DNA of 64,000 bases from Parietaria judaica (taxonomy: Eukaryota; Streptophyta; Magnoliopsida; Rosales; Urticaceae): contig OX940860.1 in the NCBI GenBank assembly GCA_954871525.1, positions 29,668,001-29,732,000 of the forward strand, read 5' to 3'. A program made the position numbers and the translations under genes. Below, piece after piece: positions 12,326 to 24,294 of this stretch; within the stretch, counting starts at the first letter, position 1; each line of letters opens with the position of its first letter. The notes below the pieces were generated by a model, which was given only the letters and a program-made list of their open reading frames with translations, searched no databases and was not told the DNA's origin.

Positions 12326-15300
12326 CTATCTGGGCTCCGGTGGCATTGTGCTGAGGCTTCGCATCCACTCGCAGAAGCTTGGATCGTCAAACTGAATGAA
12401 ACTGCTCTTTAGCCTCGTCCGTTGCTCACCCGTCAATGATCTTAGCTGTGGGAATCTCGCCTCCTGCAATTACCAGCACTTTCAAGTTCAACTCTTTGTG
12501 TCATTTAATCATGAGCAGCGAGATTTGAAGTCTGACCTGGTCGTATGGAGGATCCCTGTGTGCCGGAATGAGTCGAGAAACAAAGTATCTGGCCTGAGAG
12601 CTTCCCTCCTGCATAACACCTCACTCTCTCTTCATTTTTAATTCCCCACACACTAATTCAACACCAAAGTTGAGAGACAAACCTTGAAGGCCAGGATTCG
12701 AGGGGCCGGAAACCGCAATTCCGTGAGTTCTTCCGCCAGTGTCCTGCAAGCTGCCAGAGCAGCTGCGCTTTTCCCTTCATCACCTGCCAGCTCGCAACCC
12801 TGTACGCATTCACACTTCAAACATTATTCATAGCCCACCAGACTACATGGAAAACAACAATCGACAACTGCAAAAGCCATTTGATCTCCCATCAAGTCTG
12901 GATTACGTTTCAGAGGTGAATGGAAGACGGCGAGGATATGTACATACCAACCAAATGAAGACGTCTGAGCCGTGATCAAGAACCACTGCTGTGTCGGACT
13001 GCATGGCAAGGTCGTAGGACGGTACTTCCTCAAAAGTCCCTCCTTCGCGGTGCATCAGACAGCGAGGTGCAATCATACGAAGTGACAAGTCAAAAGATGC
13101 GTTCAGAAACAAGCTGCGGAGCACAGACCTCTCGTCCTCATGCCCAACTATGCTTCCCAGCAGAGGTCCCCTCCTCAGATGGAACAGAAGCTCCGGTACC
13201 AAAGAGATCTCCTTCGGGAATCTGTAGAGCTTTGATTTGGGTACCTGAGACCCAAACTTCATTGCAATGTCTTTAACCCTTTCATCCATCATTGCTCGCA
13301 TGCTGATTGCATCCGACTGGTTTTTGGCTCGCAGTAAGGTCCTCTTCCCAATAAGGACCGCAGTAACTTCATCTTGAACACTCTCGAGGAACGCTGAAAC
13401 ACTACTCACAGTTGGCAAACGGGCAGTCATAACTCTTGAGATATCAGCCTGATAAACATTTGAAAACCGAATCGCAAACTGGAAATATACGTAATCACTC
13501 TTGATATCTCTTTTAGCTTCCATGGATAGAGAAAAGCTCTGGGTTTCTTCGACGCTGAGCATTTGGATGTAGAGAGAAGTGTCATTTTTGAAGGTTTCGT
13601 GGGTGTCAATGTGCGCCTCTTCACCAGGACCTACAACCTGCGTTATAAGAATATCATCGGAACAGCGTATTTCTAGCAAACCGTGAGAGCCTGCAGCCCG
13701 AGAAGCCGCTCTTTGCATATTAACACCGAAAGCCTCTCCAAAGTCATCATGAAGAATCAAAACACCCCCAGATGTTTTTGCAAGAGGCTGCACCACAGGA
13801 ACTCTCACTGGGCATGTACCGGCGCATAAAATGTCAACAACCGTATTGCGTCGGTGAGCATCTCGACCCAAATTTTCCATCCACTTTATGGCTGAGCTCT
13901 CCATATGAGGATAGTTGGGGTGAGTGAAGGAGTGAGGAACCGATCCAGGGCCATATGTGTTGGGCCCACCAGCACACACAATGATCCTACTATTGCCTCC
14001 CGACCTTTTGATGACTCCGCGAGATATATCTGCTGACGGCCCTTGGATGATGGCCAGAGCAACCTCCACTGCCGTTCCCAGGCACCGATCTCTAGAGGCT
14101 TCTGCGACCTCCAGCTTATAAGGCCTCAAAGACGAGAATATGACATGAGCCACAGGCAGCGAAGCATGCATGGGCGCCAAGTAAATGCCCGTTCCATAGA
14201 TCAAAGCCTTCAATGACTCCTGAGATGGCGATTTCTCACCAGGAAGCACATCGGCAGATGCGACAGATTCCTCTGAGAAGTCGTAGACTGATACAGTTCG
14301 ACCATACAAGATGATCCCAATTCTTGTCGTCGGGTGAAGTGAATCAACAAATGCATGTAAGGAACCCTGTAAATGTTGAAGGTGCGGTTCATCCAAGCAT
14401 TCATCTATGACAAGAACAATAGGGGCTGACATTCTTGAATCAGAAACCGGAACAAAACCGGGTCTCTTGTTGCCCGTATGAACATAATCAACAGTAGGAG
14501 AAGCCAGTTCTGGGAAATTACGGAGATCTTCCGTGCTTGGAGCCATATATTCACCTTCACTTCCATTTCGTTCTCCACAAACCACACAATCCCATTGGCC
14601 TGAGCCAAGTAAAATGTTGCAATAAATATTTGCATAAGCTCCACAACTTTGACAGCGGTGTGGATCCCGTTGTATTACATGGGGACCTTCTGAAACCTCC
14701 CGCCCTGGAGAAACCAACGCCCCGAAACCCAAACTCGGAACGTTTGCTTGTTTCTTCTGTTTCAAAACCTAAACAGCAAACGTATGGGAACCAGGTGAAT
14801 CAGAATGCATGAAAAAAAAGATAAAATGTATCCTTAGTATACAAGCGCAGGGAATCTGGTCAAATATGTTTATCCCCTTGACTAAAAGAACTCATACCCG
14901 TTGCATGGACATCAATAAAATGAACAATGCAGATACGATACATCGGTTGTGGACCAGATACGAGAGAGAAAGAATACCTTATGTGCGGAGAACAAGACAT
15001 AGGGTTGTTCAGAAGCATGAAACGAATCATCTCTGACATCAGAAACTTGGGGCTGCAACCCATTCGAGAGATGGGAAGATGGGGAAGATGTTGGGATAGA
15101 TGGGGCGGGCGGCTGAGGAGTCGCAGGCGATGCACGAAAAGGACCGGCAGCCGGACGGACAGGCGAAGTGAAAACCGGGGGTCTGGGGGGAGTGCTCAAG
15201 TGAGTGACGGGGCTGCCCATTTTCACGGCATTGGAAGGGGAAGCTACACTCGGCGACGGTGAGAGAGTTTGATCTTGCTGGAATATCGGCGGAGGATACT

Positions 15301-15400
15301 TGGGTCCGTTGGGAGGAACCAGAGGTGGCGGCACGGCTGCTGAGCCTGACTGGATCGAATTAGCAGAGAATCCCGCAGACGGCTGCGGTGGACGAGCCAT
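12326..15400 (-). CDS. SEC23: COPII coat subunit SEC23
   Basis: Subunit of the inner COPII coat that stimulates SAR1 GTP hydrolysis during vesicle budding at ER exit sites. Five exons, 15400-14978, 14768-12948, 12799-12683, 12608-12537 and 12463-12326, join in frame to 856 aa. Residues 1-125 are Pro/Ser-rich and disordered, typical of the longer plant SEC23 clade. The zinc finger follows as RCQSCGAYANIYC and WDCVVCGERN (about residues 175-205). Trunk, helical and gelsolin-like parts come next, with SAPIVLVIDECLDEPHLQ, SGGVLILHDDFGE and LDHGSDVFIWL. The C-terminus has LRFPAPRILAFKEGSSQARY. One very large exon carries most of the domains. No lesion was found. The divergent neighbour NIP30 starts 575 bp away. 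Confidence 0.93.
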
Positions 15401-15974
15401 CCCAATCGCAATGTCCCTTTTACAGCCAAGAATTACTCAAGAATTAGTGCCCAAGTATTAAACTTTACAGATTACCGAAACAATCTAACCCAGTTTCTTA
15501 AAGAGTAAGGCACTTGAATTGTGCAAGAAAATTCAGGTTATAAGCTTGAATTAAGAGCATTTCGAGAGCGGATCTTATTCTGGGTAGAAATGAGTCAAAC
15601 CTTGTGGAGCAGAAATTGGGTTGAAGAAGAACCCTAAAAAGATTGCAGCTTTGGGTTCCACTGGATCAGTCTTCCATTGAAATTCTGGTGCTCAACAATG
15701 GCGATTGAATCCTCGGAAATCGCAGGATTATAGATGCGACGAAGAAAGAATTATAATTTTGAGTCTCACCTTTCTTCTTACACTCCGAGCCGAGGAGATC
15801 TGTTGTGTCGATACAATTCTAGTATAATTTAATTATTATATTTATAATAATTTTGTAAGTAGAAATAGTAATATCGATCGAGAATAAATAAATACACTTT
15901 TTATTTATTAAAAGTAAAAAATTGAGAGTAAATAAAAAGAAGTTTGACGCGAGAAAGAGGAGGGGCATAACATA
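15401..15974. promoter_or_regulatory. Shared upstream region between divergent SEC23 and NIP30-type genes
   Basis: The start codons of the two divergent genes are 574 bp apart, so both promoters must lie here. The segment is AT-rich, with no clear TATA box on either side. The two leaders probably occupy much of it. Shared control is an inference from distance only. Confidence 0.4.
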
Positions 15975-17512
15975 ATGGGCGATCCTCCCGTGCGGCTTAT
16001 GAACTTCGTCTCCGAAGAGCAGGTTCCTCTCTTTCTTCTTCTGCTTCTGAAACCCTAGAAAAAGTTGGCTGAATATTCTGGTGGCAAACAGTTGGACGAG
16101 GCCAAGAAAACAAGGGGCGAGCGCGTCGAAGACGGCACTGCCCAGCGAGACAGACCTCTCTTCGAGGTTCGTAAGGAAAACAAAGACAAACGTGATGCCG
16201 AATTCAATGAGCGCTTCAAGCACAGTGAGTTACTGAATTTGGAATCTATCTATCTATCTATCTATCTCGGAGGTGTAAGAATTATCAATCTTTTTATGCG
16301 TTGTTTGTAATTGGTTGCAGGGCCTCCTAAAGCCTTGGATGAAGACGAGACCGAGTTTCTTGAGAAAGTGGACCTTGTAAGACACAGGAGTATTTGCTTG
16401 CTTGCTTTCGAATTTCTCTTCCTTCTAATGCCTCTTCATGTATTTTTCCAGTCAAGGAGAGAATATGAGCAACAAGTGGCAGATGAGGATGCCAAACAAA
16501 TTCGATATTTCCAGGTTCATTCTTTTACTCTAGTGGCTAGCATTTAGAGTATCTAAGCTACTAGTAATTTGCTAGACCGGTACCTGAGGAGAAAAGGCAA
16601 ACTGGGAATTCTTTAGTCTTTTTATCTCTCACTTTTCATTAGCTACTTTTTTCGGAATAAGCTGTTTTCGAGTTATGCAATCTAATATAGGTATTTACGG
16701 GTTATTTAGCGGCTAAAATCTCCCAAAAGAATCCAATGGAGAGCTTTGGCTAGCTCTCAAAGTGGGATAAAGTTTAAAGTTTCCAGACACTTATCTTACC
16801 GTTGAGTCCCCGGTTGGCTTAATTGTGTGTTCGTTTCGGTTTGGTGTCTATCAAACTCCCCATTGCCAAGTTTGATGTTGGCAGTTTGAAGTGCATATAC
16901 AGGGATAGATTAGCCATTAGGCGTAATCTATATTTTGTATTCAAGAGAGGTAAGCTGCGATTAGCTTTCGGGATGAATTAGTAGCTTAGTTTAGTTCAGT
17001 GGTCTTCCTCTCAACTTTCCGATTGAGCGAAAGAGTTGTCGTGCGCATGATTATTTTCAGACATCTTTTCTTCAAACAGACAAGTATTTGGCAGTTTCAC
17101 AAATTCGTACTCGTCTTTACAACCAAGCGTGCAGTGCTTTGAGTTTGAAATTAAACCTCACAAAAGAAATTGGTGTTTTGGTTTGTGGTTCAGGCAGCGG
17201 TGGAAGCGCAGTCGATGAGTAGTGCGTGATAAAAGAAACACCTTCCGTTCCTCGTATTGTTCAAGTTGGTCTTACTATGTCGACGCCTTTTGAACTCAAC
17301 AAGTAAAAAGAATCTATATAATATAGTCCTTTCCTTTGGTTAATGGTCAGGAGCCGAAGACGAGAGGGAAGAGGACTCCACCGCCGTTGGGGGTGATGAT
17401 AAAAGTGAAGGCACAGCCAAAGAAAGCTAAGTTGGGCCTTGCCTGTGATGATGCTGTTAAGAAGACTAGTTTAGTTTCATATAGTGACGAGGAAGATGAT
17501 GATGATGATTAG
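15975..17512 (+). pseudogene. NIP30/FAM192A-type nuclear protein with apparent 1-nt frameshift
   Basis: Plant member of the NIP30/FAM192A family (human PIP30 binds the proteasome activator PA28-gamma). Exons: 15975-16022, 16092-16224, 16321-16376, 16452-16514, about 17194-17264 and 17351-17512. The family core reads VRLMNFVSEEQ, LDEAKKTRGERVEDGT, PPKALDEDETEFLEK and REYEQQVADEDAKQIRYFQ. The last exon carries IKVKAQPKKAKL and an acidic tail DEEDDDDD. Exon 5 begins AAVEAQSMSSA and then meets TGA. A second frame one nucleotide off continues as VIKETPSVPRIVQ up to a GT donor that joins the last exon in phase. This suggests a lost base near 17221-17228. A truncated product or an unseen splice choice remains possible. 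Confidence 0.7.
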
Positions 17513-17931
17513 CTGGGCCTTGTCTTTTATTGCCCAGAGTGTTGGTAAAAGTACCACTTCCATGATCGACTCACCAACTACATATATTCTTTGAGAAAGA
17601 AGAGATTGTAATCCTATATTTAATTAAGGGTAGTGGATGCTTGAAGCAAGATAGTGTGAGCTGTATTATATCATTTTTGGTTTGACTTCCACTTTCACTC
17701 ATCGTCATGCCTGACGTCTCTCTTAAGCATTGAATTTTATTTCCACTTTCTATGGCTTCACACACATGGGTCATCGTGTTGAATAATTATTCCAATACTC
17801 AGAATGTCTAGCCGTGTTGATTTACAAATAATTAAACAGATACATGGTAAAGTAATGGTACAAGAATTCATCTGTAATTTTTTTTTCACATTAATAAGAA
17901 GAATAGTATGCAAAAGAGAAAAATGCCGTGG
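17513..17931. other. Tail-to-tail spacer
   Basis: This spacer separates the converging NIP30-type and ABCB genes. It is AT-rich, and nothing was recognised apart from likely 3' untranslated sequence. Confidence 0.45.
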
Positions 17932-20900
17932 TCACGCAGTGGCGGCGGACATGTGAAGAGCCACGAGCGAGGCGTAGAAGCCGCCGTCGATGTTGATGAG
18001 CGTGTCGTGTCTGCCCTTCTCCACGATCACTCCGTTCTTGACGACAGCAATGACGTCAGCATTCTTGATGGTGGAGAGGCGGTGGGCCACCACCACGGTG
18101 GTTCGGTTGACCATGACTCGGTCAAGCGCGTCCTGCACCACACGCTCCGACTCGGCGTCCAGTGCGCTCGTGGCCTCGTCCAGGAGCAGAATCTTGGGGC
18201 TCTTCACGATGGCTCTGGCGATCGCCACCCTCTGCTTCTGACCTCCCGACAACTGTGTGCCTCGCTCTCCTACCACCGTCTCGTACCCCTACATTGTTAT
18301 AACTTATATTATTAATCACACACACACACTAAATATAATTATACTACAAGGAATGGTCCGTACCTGTTGTAGGCCGCTGATGAACTTGTGGGCATTTGCC
18401 AACTGAGAGGCCGAGGTGATTTCGGCCTCAGTGGCGTCGCCTTCCTTGCCGTAGGCGATGTTGGCGCGAATGGTCTCGTTGAAGAGGATGGGTTCTTGGC
18501 TGACCAGACCCATCTGCTGCCTCAGCCATTTGAGCTTCAGTCTCTGAAGCTCCACTCCGTCCAATGTGATGTGTCCTCCGTCCGGATCATAAAATCTCTG
18601 TAGCAGCGCGATCACCGTTGATTTCCCACTCCCGCTTTCTCCGACCAGCGCCACAGTCTGACATACAAAGCCAACAGCTTAGAAAAATTCGTGCCGCTCT
18701 TCTAGCTAGCTAGCTAGCTACACGAGTACGTACCTTGCCGGAGTGGATTGTCAAGCAGAGATCTTTGAAGATTTGAACGTCAGGGCGCAACGGATACTTG
18801 AAGCTGATGTGGCGCAGCTGAATATCTCCTTTGAGATCCTGGATGGTCTCGCCGGAGTCGTCACTGGGGTCTATCTTTGACTTGCGGTCTATGATGGCGA
18901 AGATGGAACCCGCAGCGGACCTAGCTTTCGTGGAGTCGGGAGCAAACGAGCTCGATTGAGAGATTCCCACTGCCGCCATTGTCAATGCAAAGAAAACCTG
19001 CAAAACACCAACAATATTATTGTAATCCATACTTAACGAGAACAGACGTGTTGGTGTTAGGGAATGTATAGACCTTGAAGACAGCTGCAAATGTGATAGT
19101 TCCATTTTCGACTAGGCGAGCTCCAGCGTAGAAACTGGTGGCATAGACGAGGAAGAGCAAAGACGAAGAGACGCCAAAACCGATGCCACTGATCAACCCC
19201 TGTCTGATCCCTGTCTTCATTGGCCCCTCACACATCTTTCGGTACAAGTCCATCACTTTCTCTTCCGCACAGAACGACGCCACTGTTCGGATGCTCCCCA
19301 CCGCATCGTTCGCCACTTGACTCGCCTCCTCGTACATCATCTTTGCGTCTGCGCTGAACCCTTTCATAAACTTCACTTGGATGTATCCGTTCACTCCAAT
19401 TAGTGGAAGCAACACCAGGATGATCAGTGCTAGCTGCCAGCTAGCTGTGAAGGCGATGACTAGACCCGCAATGGCAGACGCGATGTTCTGCACGAGCAGG
19501 CCCAACGCATCGCCCACTAAGGCCCTCACCGTGGCCGCGTCTGCCGACAACCTTGACCCGACTGCCCCGCTCGAGTGCTCCGGCTCGTCGAACCATCCCA
19601 CTTCCATGTTCACCACTTTCTCGAAGCACAGCACCCGAATGCGCTGAATCAACTTGCTCCCCGCCACCGCGAAGAAGTAGCCACGAGCCGGGATCACCAG
19701 TTGTGACACCAGGCCCAGAACCAGGAACATGATGGCCCAGAACGCCGCATCCTTCTTTTGCTTCTCAGGTGGCTCGTAGAACACCTTTATCACGCTTGAG
19801 ATGAGAAGCCCAAATATCGGGAGTATGACACCGTTGATGATGGCCGCCACCGCGCCAATGAGAAGCACTGGTATCTCTGGCTTGTTCAGAGCTGCCAGGC
19901 GGCGGATAGACACCTTTGTAGTCTCTTCCAGTTCCAGAGCTGAGATTTCTGGATCAACAGGCGCAGTGTCATGAATGCCGGTCGGAAAACCAAACGACAT
20001 GGAAAATGAATGACGGCTGCTGTTCCCGATTGATGAGCCTCGACTTATAGATCGTGGGAGCGACCTCCTTTGGCTCGACTGCCTGAATGATTCCATACCG
20101 ACTTCCATTCTGCTTGGCTCTTGTTCAGTTGCTTTATTCACCTCTTGCAGTCGGATGAGCTGAGAGTAAGCGCCCTCAGGGTCCTCGAGCAGCTCCGAGT
20201 GTGAGCCTGACACGACATTGTTATTGAGTGATCGAGATCGTACATAATGAAGAAAACGAAAGAGAAAAATGATGCAACAGATGTACCTTTTTCAACCATT
20301 TTTCCTCTATGAATGACGGCAATCATGTCGGCATTTCTGATGGTGCTGAGACGATGAGCCACCACAACGGTGGTTCTATTGACCATAATCCTGTCTAGAG
20401 CTTCTTGAACAACTCTCTCCGACTCCGCGTCAAGCGCGCTCGTTGCTTCGTCCAAGAGCAAGATCCGCGGGTCCTTCAGAATCGCTCTTGCTATAGCAAC
20501 TCTTTGCTTTTGACCTCCGGAGAGTTGGGTTCCGTGTTCGCCGACCATCGTATCGATTCCCTGGAATAAAGTTTCAAAATCCCAACTATAAGCATACAAT
20601 CAACAATCAAGAAGATGATGGTAAAACAGAGAAGCAAACCTGCGGCAATTTATCAATGAATTTGGCAGCATTGGCGAGTTCGGATGCTGCTTTGATCTCT
20701 TCAACTGTTGCGCCTTCCTTTCCGTAGGCGATGTTCTCTCTGATACTCGCCGCAAACAGCACAGGCTCTTGGCTGACCAGCCCAATCTTGCTTCTGATCC
20801 ATTTTAGCTGAAACTCCTTCAAGTCAATGGCATCGATGAGCACCTGCCCGGCCCGCGGGTCATAGAAGCGCTCGATGAGACTGATGACTGTGGACTTGCC

Positions 20901-22404
20901 ACTGCCGCTCTGCCCCACCAATGCTGCGGTGGTGCCGCTGGCTATGCTGAGAGAGAACCCGTCGAAGATTTGCTCATCTGGCCGGGTTGGGTAGCTGAAG
21001 TAGACGTCCCGGAGCTCGATATCACCACGAATATCGTTCAATATCTTCCCTCTCGTGTCGTAAGCGTCGATTTCGGGTTGTCTGTCGATGGTCTGGAACA
21101 TCTTAAATGCTGCAGCTTGCCCAGCCGCGAATGCGCTCATGCACGGAGAAGCCTGCCCCAGAGACCTGCATTTTTGCGGTGGTAAGAACAAATAGAAAAT
21201 TCAGAAGAGACAGAAAACAAAAAAAGCTTACATGGATCCGGTCAAGACGGCGATAATCACGTTCAGAACATCACCGCCGTTGTAGCCCTTCTCCCGTATC
21301 ATCTTCGACCCGAACCATATAGCCAGCGCGTAGCTGCCAAAGATGACGAGCATAACAATTCCTAGACCTAATCCGGCAGCCGTGCCTTCGTAGACGCCAG
21401 CCTTATAAGCAGTGACTAGAAAGCCGTTGTAGTTTGCGATTGCGTGTCTCTCTCCGGTGAAAGACGCCACCTGAAAGGCACACAAGTATGAGCAATTGTT
21501 CCCATCCGACCACAAAAATATAGATTTCTTTCACGTACCGTTCTGATGGAGCCGATAGTCTGTTCGACAACATTGGCGGCTTTGGCGTAAGCAGTCTGGC
21601 CACGAGAGGCCATCTTGCTTATGATGATGGCCATAGCGGCCCCTGCCATGACCATAAGAGGAATGGAGGTCATCATCACTAGCGTCAGAAGCCATCCTTT
21701 GATGAACGCTATCACAAATCCTCCGATAAACGTCGATATAAGCTGTATGAACTTCCCAACCTGCAAAAAGCGACCGTTATTGTCCGAAAACGGAAGACAG
21801 GCAGCATCGATTCGAGGCAGAGTACGAGTATAGTTACCTTCTCGCCCATGGCGTCTTGGATGAGAACTGTGTCGCCGGACATTCTGCCGACGACCTCGCC
21901 GGTGTTTGTTTCTTTGTCGAAGAAGACAACGTCTTGTCTCAAGATGGTCTTGAGATAGAGATTCCTGATTCTGGCGGCTTGTCTTTCTCCGGTGACCATC
22001 CAGCCAGCCACCTCTGCGACAAACAAACATGTCAGATAGACGAACTACACGCATATCGAAATCTACTACTACTTCTACTACTTACGCATAAAGGCGGCGA
22101 CCATCGTCGCCGCTGCCAGATACACAAACTTCAGGCACACCTTGGAAACAACGCTAACCACGTCGTCGTTTTGCTGGTTGCTTCCAAAAGAATTTATCAT
22201 ATCCCCGAAGAGGATGGTCATGAGGGGCATTGCTAATCCATTCCCGATGGCGCCGATGGAGCCGACGATCATCAAGAGCGCGTCGGTCCTGTCTGCGAAG
22301 GTGAAGAGCTTTCGAAACGGAACTTTCTCGTCAGCTTTGCCCTTGTCCTCTTCTTTGTCTACCGCACTTGCTTCTTGCCTGCTCGTCTCGGCTTCCATCG
22401 CCAC
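17932..22404 (-). CDS. ABCB: Full-size ABCB (MDR/P-glycoprotein) transporter, ABCB4/11/21-like
   Basis: ATP-driven plasma-membrane transporter of the plant ABCB family; relatives in the ABCB4/11/21 group move auxin, but the substrate here is not known. Ten exons: 22404-22086, 22013-21838, 21760-21539, 21470-21232, 21165-20640, 20560-20287, 20206-19074, 18997-18734, 18657-18364 and 18288-17932. All phases match and give 1267 aa, normal for the family. The layout is TMD1-NBD1-linker-TMD2-NBD2. NBD1 has GQSGSGKST (about residue 402), LSGGQKQR and [15 protein letters not shown]2 has GESGSGKST (about 1057) and the same signature and Walker B. The Ser/Arg-rich linker lies around residues 600-650. 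A CT run (22406-22424 on the plus strand) marks the leader. The gene appears intact. Confidence 0.95.
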
Positions 22405-24294
22405 GCTCTCTCTCTCTCTCTCTGTGTGTCCACCTGCAGAATCCTCACCGGATCAAAGGCCTTGATGGGTTGCTCTTAAAATAGTAGAGAGATGCTCTGA
22501 AACTGAAGGACTCTTCAAAGATCCGACATCCGGAAAAAGACAGAATCCGTTGAAAAATAAAAATGATTCATGGCAGGCCTTAATAATAATTAAAATAAGA
22601 AGAGGAAAAGCAGAGTTGACCCGGCAGTTTGCGAAAAAAGAAGGAATCATAATGAATATCTTCTTGACAACAGCGAAGCAGATTATATTCTAGTTTGTGA
22701 ATATGGGACGATGATTCCCAGTTTCAGCTTCACATGACAAACCAAAAAGCAAAGGAACAGAACATACTTGTGTTGAGTTGAGCCGAGCCAAAAGGAAGAA
22801 TAATCACCCGCTGCACTCACTGTGTTGTTGTTGGTGATGTTATATATAAATATAAATATATGTATGTCGTATGCTTTGGTTGGCATTGCTTCGAGAGCAA
22901 GCATATCGTATTTACTTACTTGTGAATATTATAATGCAAATCGACAGAGACGCATAGCTGGTGGTTGCTTTGCTTGGGTCAATGGTGCCAACTTATTTTT
23001 ATAATGATTACGTTTCCCCGCTATCTTGGAGTGGAGATAATGGGAAAGGGTGCTTCAGAATCTTCCAAGTTCCAAAATCACCCACATCAACCAGCGTAAA
23101 ATTACTTGTTTATTGAAGTGTCGTCTGTCTGGTATTAATAAATAATTTAGCGGAGCGTTTTCATAGAGATTAACGACGTAATTAAATATTGTATACTTTG
23201 ATCTTATTCAAACTTGGTATCTCCTGACTGATTTGACTTAGAAAATTGGCGGAAACGACATGCTATCACGTAGGAACGACATGTTGCCATGAGTCCAAGT
23301 TCCAAGCGATTCGTATCTTAGCTTTGATGGGATAATCTGAACTGAAGAGCGTTGACATTTTCCAAATGGGAGAGAGAGACCATCATCCTGTTCCTAACCC
23401 AGCCAACTGTCTTTTTCAGTTTCACCTACAACAATATTGCCTTCCAGAAAATTACTTTTTTGTTCTTGTCATAAACATCGCTTCTTCAACTTTGCTCTTT
23501 TCGGCTATGCTTTTTCATATGGTTTTTTATTGTTAAAAAATGACCAAAATGTTAATCTGTGTTATCCGTTGATTATGGCAAAATTTTCTACTTTATTTCA
23601 TTTTGTTTACCAAAAGCAGTTTTAATTATATATTTATAATTCAGACCCGTCTTTAAAATTTAACAATTGATATGAAAAGTGTTTTTTTTTTTTTTTTTTT
23701 TAACTTCATTATTAATCTTTACAAAAATCGGATACAGGGTTCATTTCTCAAAATTTGCAAATCCGGTCTCAGGTTTTAGTAGAAAAAGTGCGATGAACCC
23801 ACTTCTTGCATTTTCCCACCAACTCTTTACTTAATAACAATATAACTTTTTGGCAAAAAAAAAAAAAAAAATTTAATTTAGGAATATTGATTGGTTGATA
23901 TCTAGCCAAGATGTATTGCCCAATATTCCGGTCACATTGGAGACTCTGATCGAATTTTATTTTGAGTTTATCAACTTGTTTGAAAATGAATTTTAGAATT
24001 TTCCTTTTTTTTTTTTACATTATCTTGGATCTCATATATTGCCTTGATTTTTTTGTGTGTGTAACATAAGATTCGGGTTCAGGCAGTCTTAATAAGCTAG
24101 GGTGTACTAGTAAATCTCACGTGTTTGCACCAATTTTTATTTAAAAAAATAAGAAAAATCCATTCATGATTTTGAGTAAAACAAGTGATTGAGGAGAGTA
24201 CGAAGGCAGAGCAGTGTGGGTGGACTGGACTGGAAAGACGTACGAGACATGCACGTATTTATTTTATTGGGAGCAAACAAAACAAGAATCAGCC
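22405..24294. other. Long AT-rich spacer between ABCB and BAHD genes
   Basis: No gene was recognised. The first few hundred bases are the ABCB upstream region. A segment at about 23681-23873 is bounded by a poly(T) run on the left and a poly(A) run on the right. Read on the minus strand it ends '...gattaataatgaagtt' plus poly(A), like the 3' tail of a retroposed element. The rest shows no pattern I can name. Confidence 0.45.

Noticed and set aside
17908..18315. Plus-strand frame over ABCB exon 10
   Set aside because: Opposite strand of a nucleotide-binding domain; His/Val-rich text is a codon-complement artefact.
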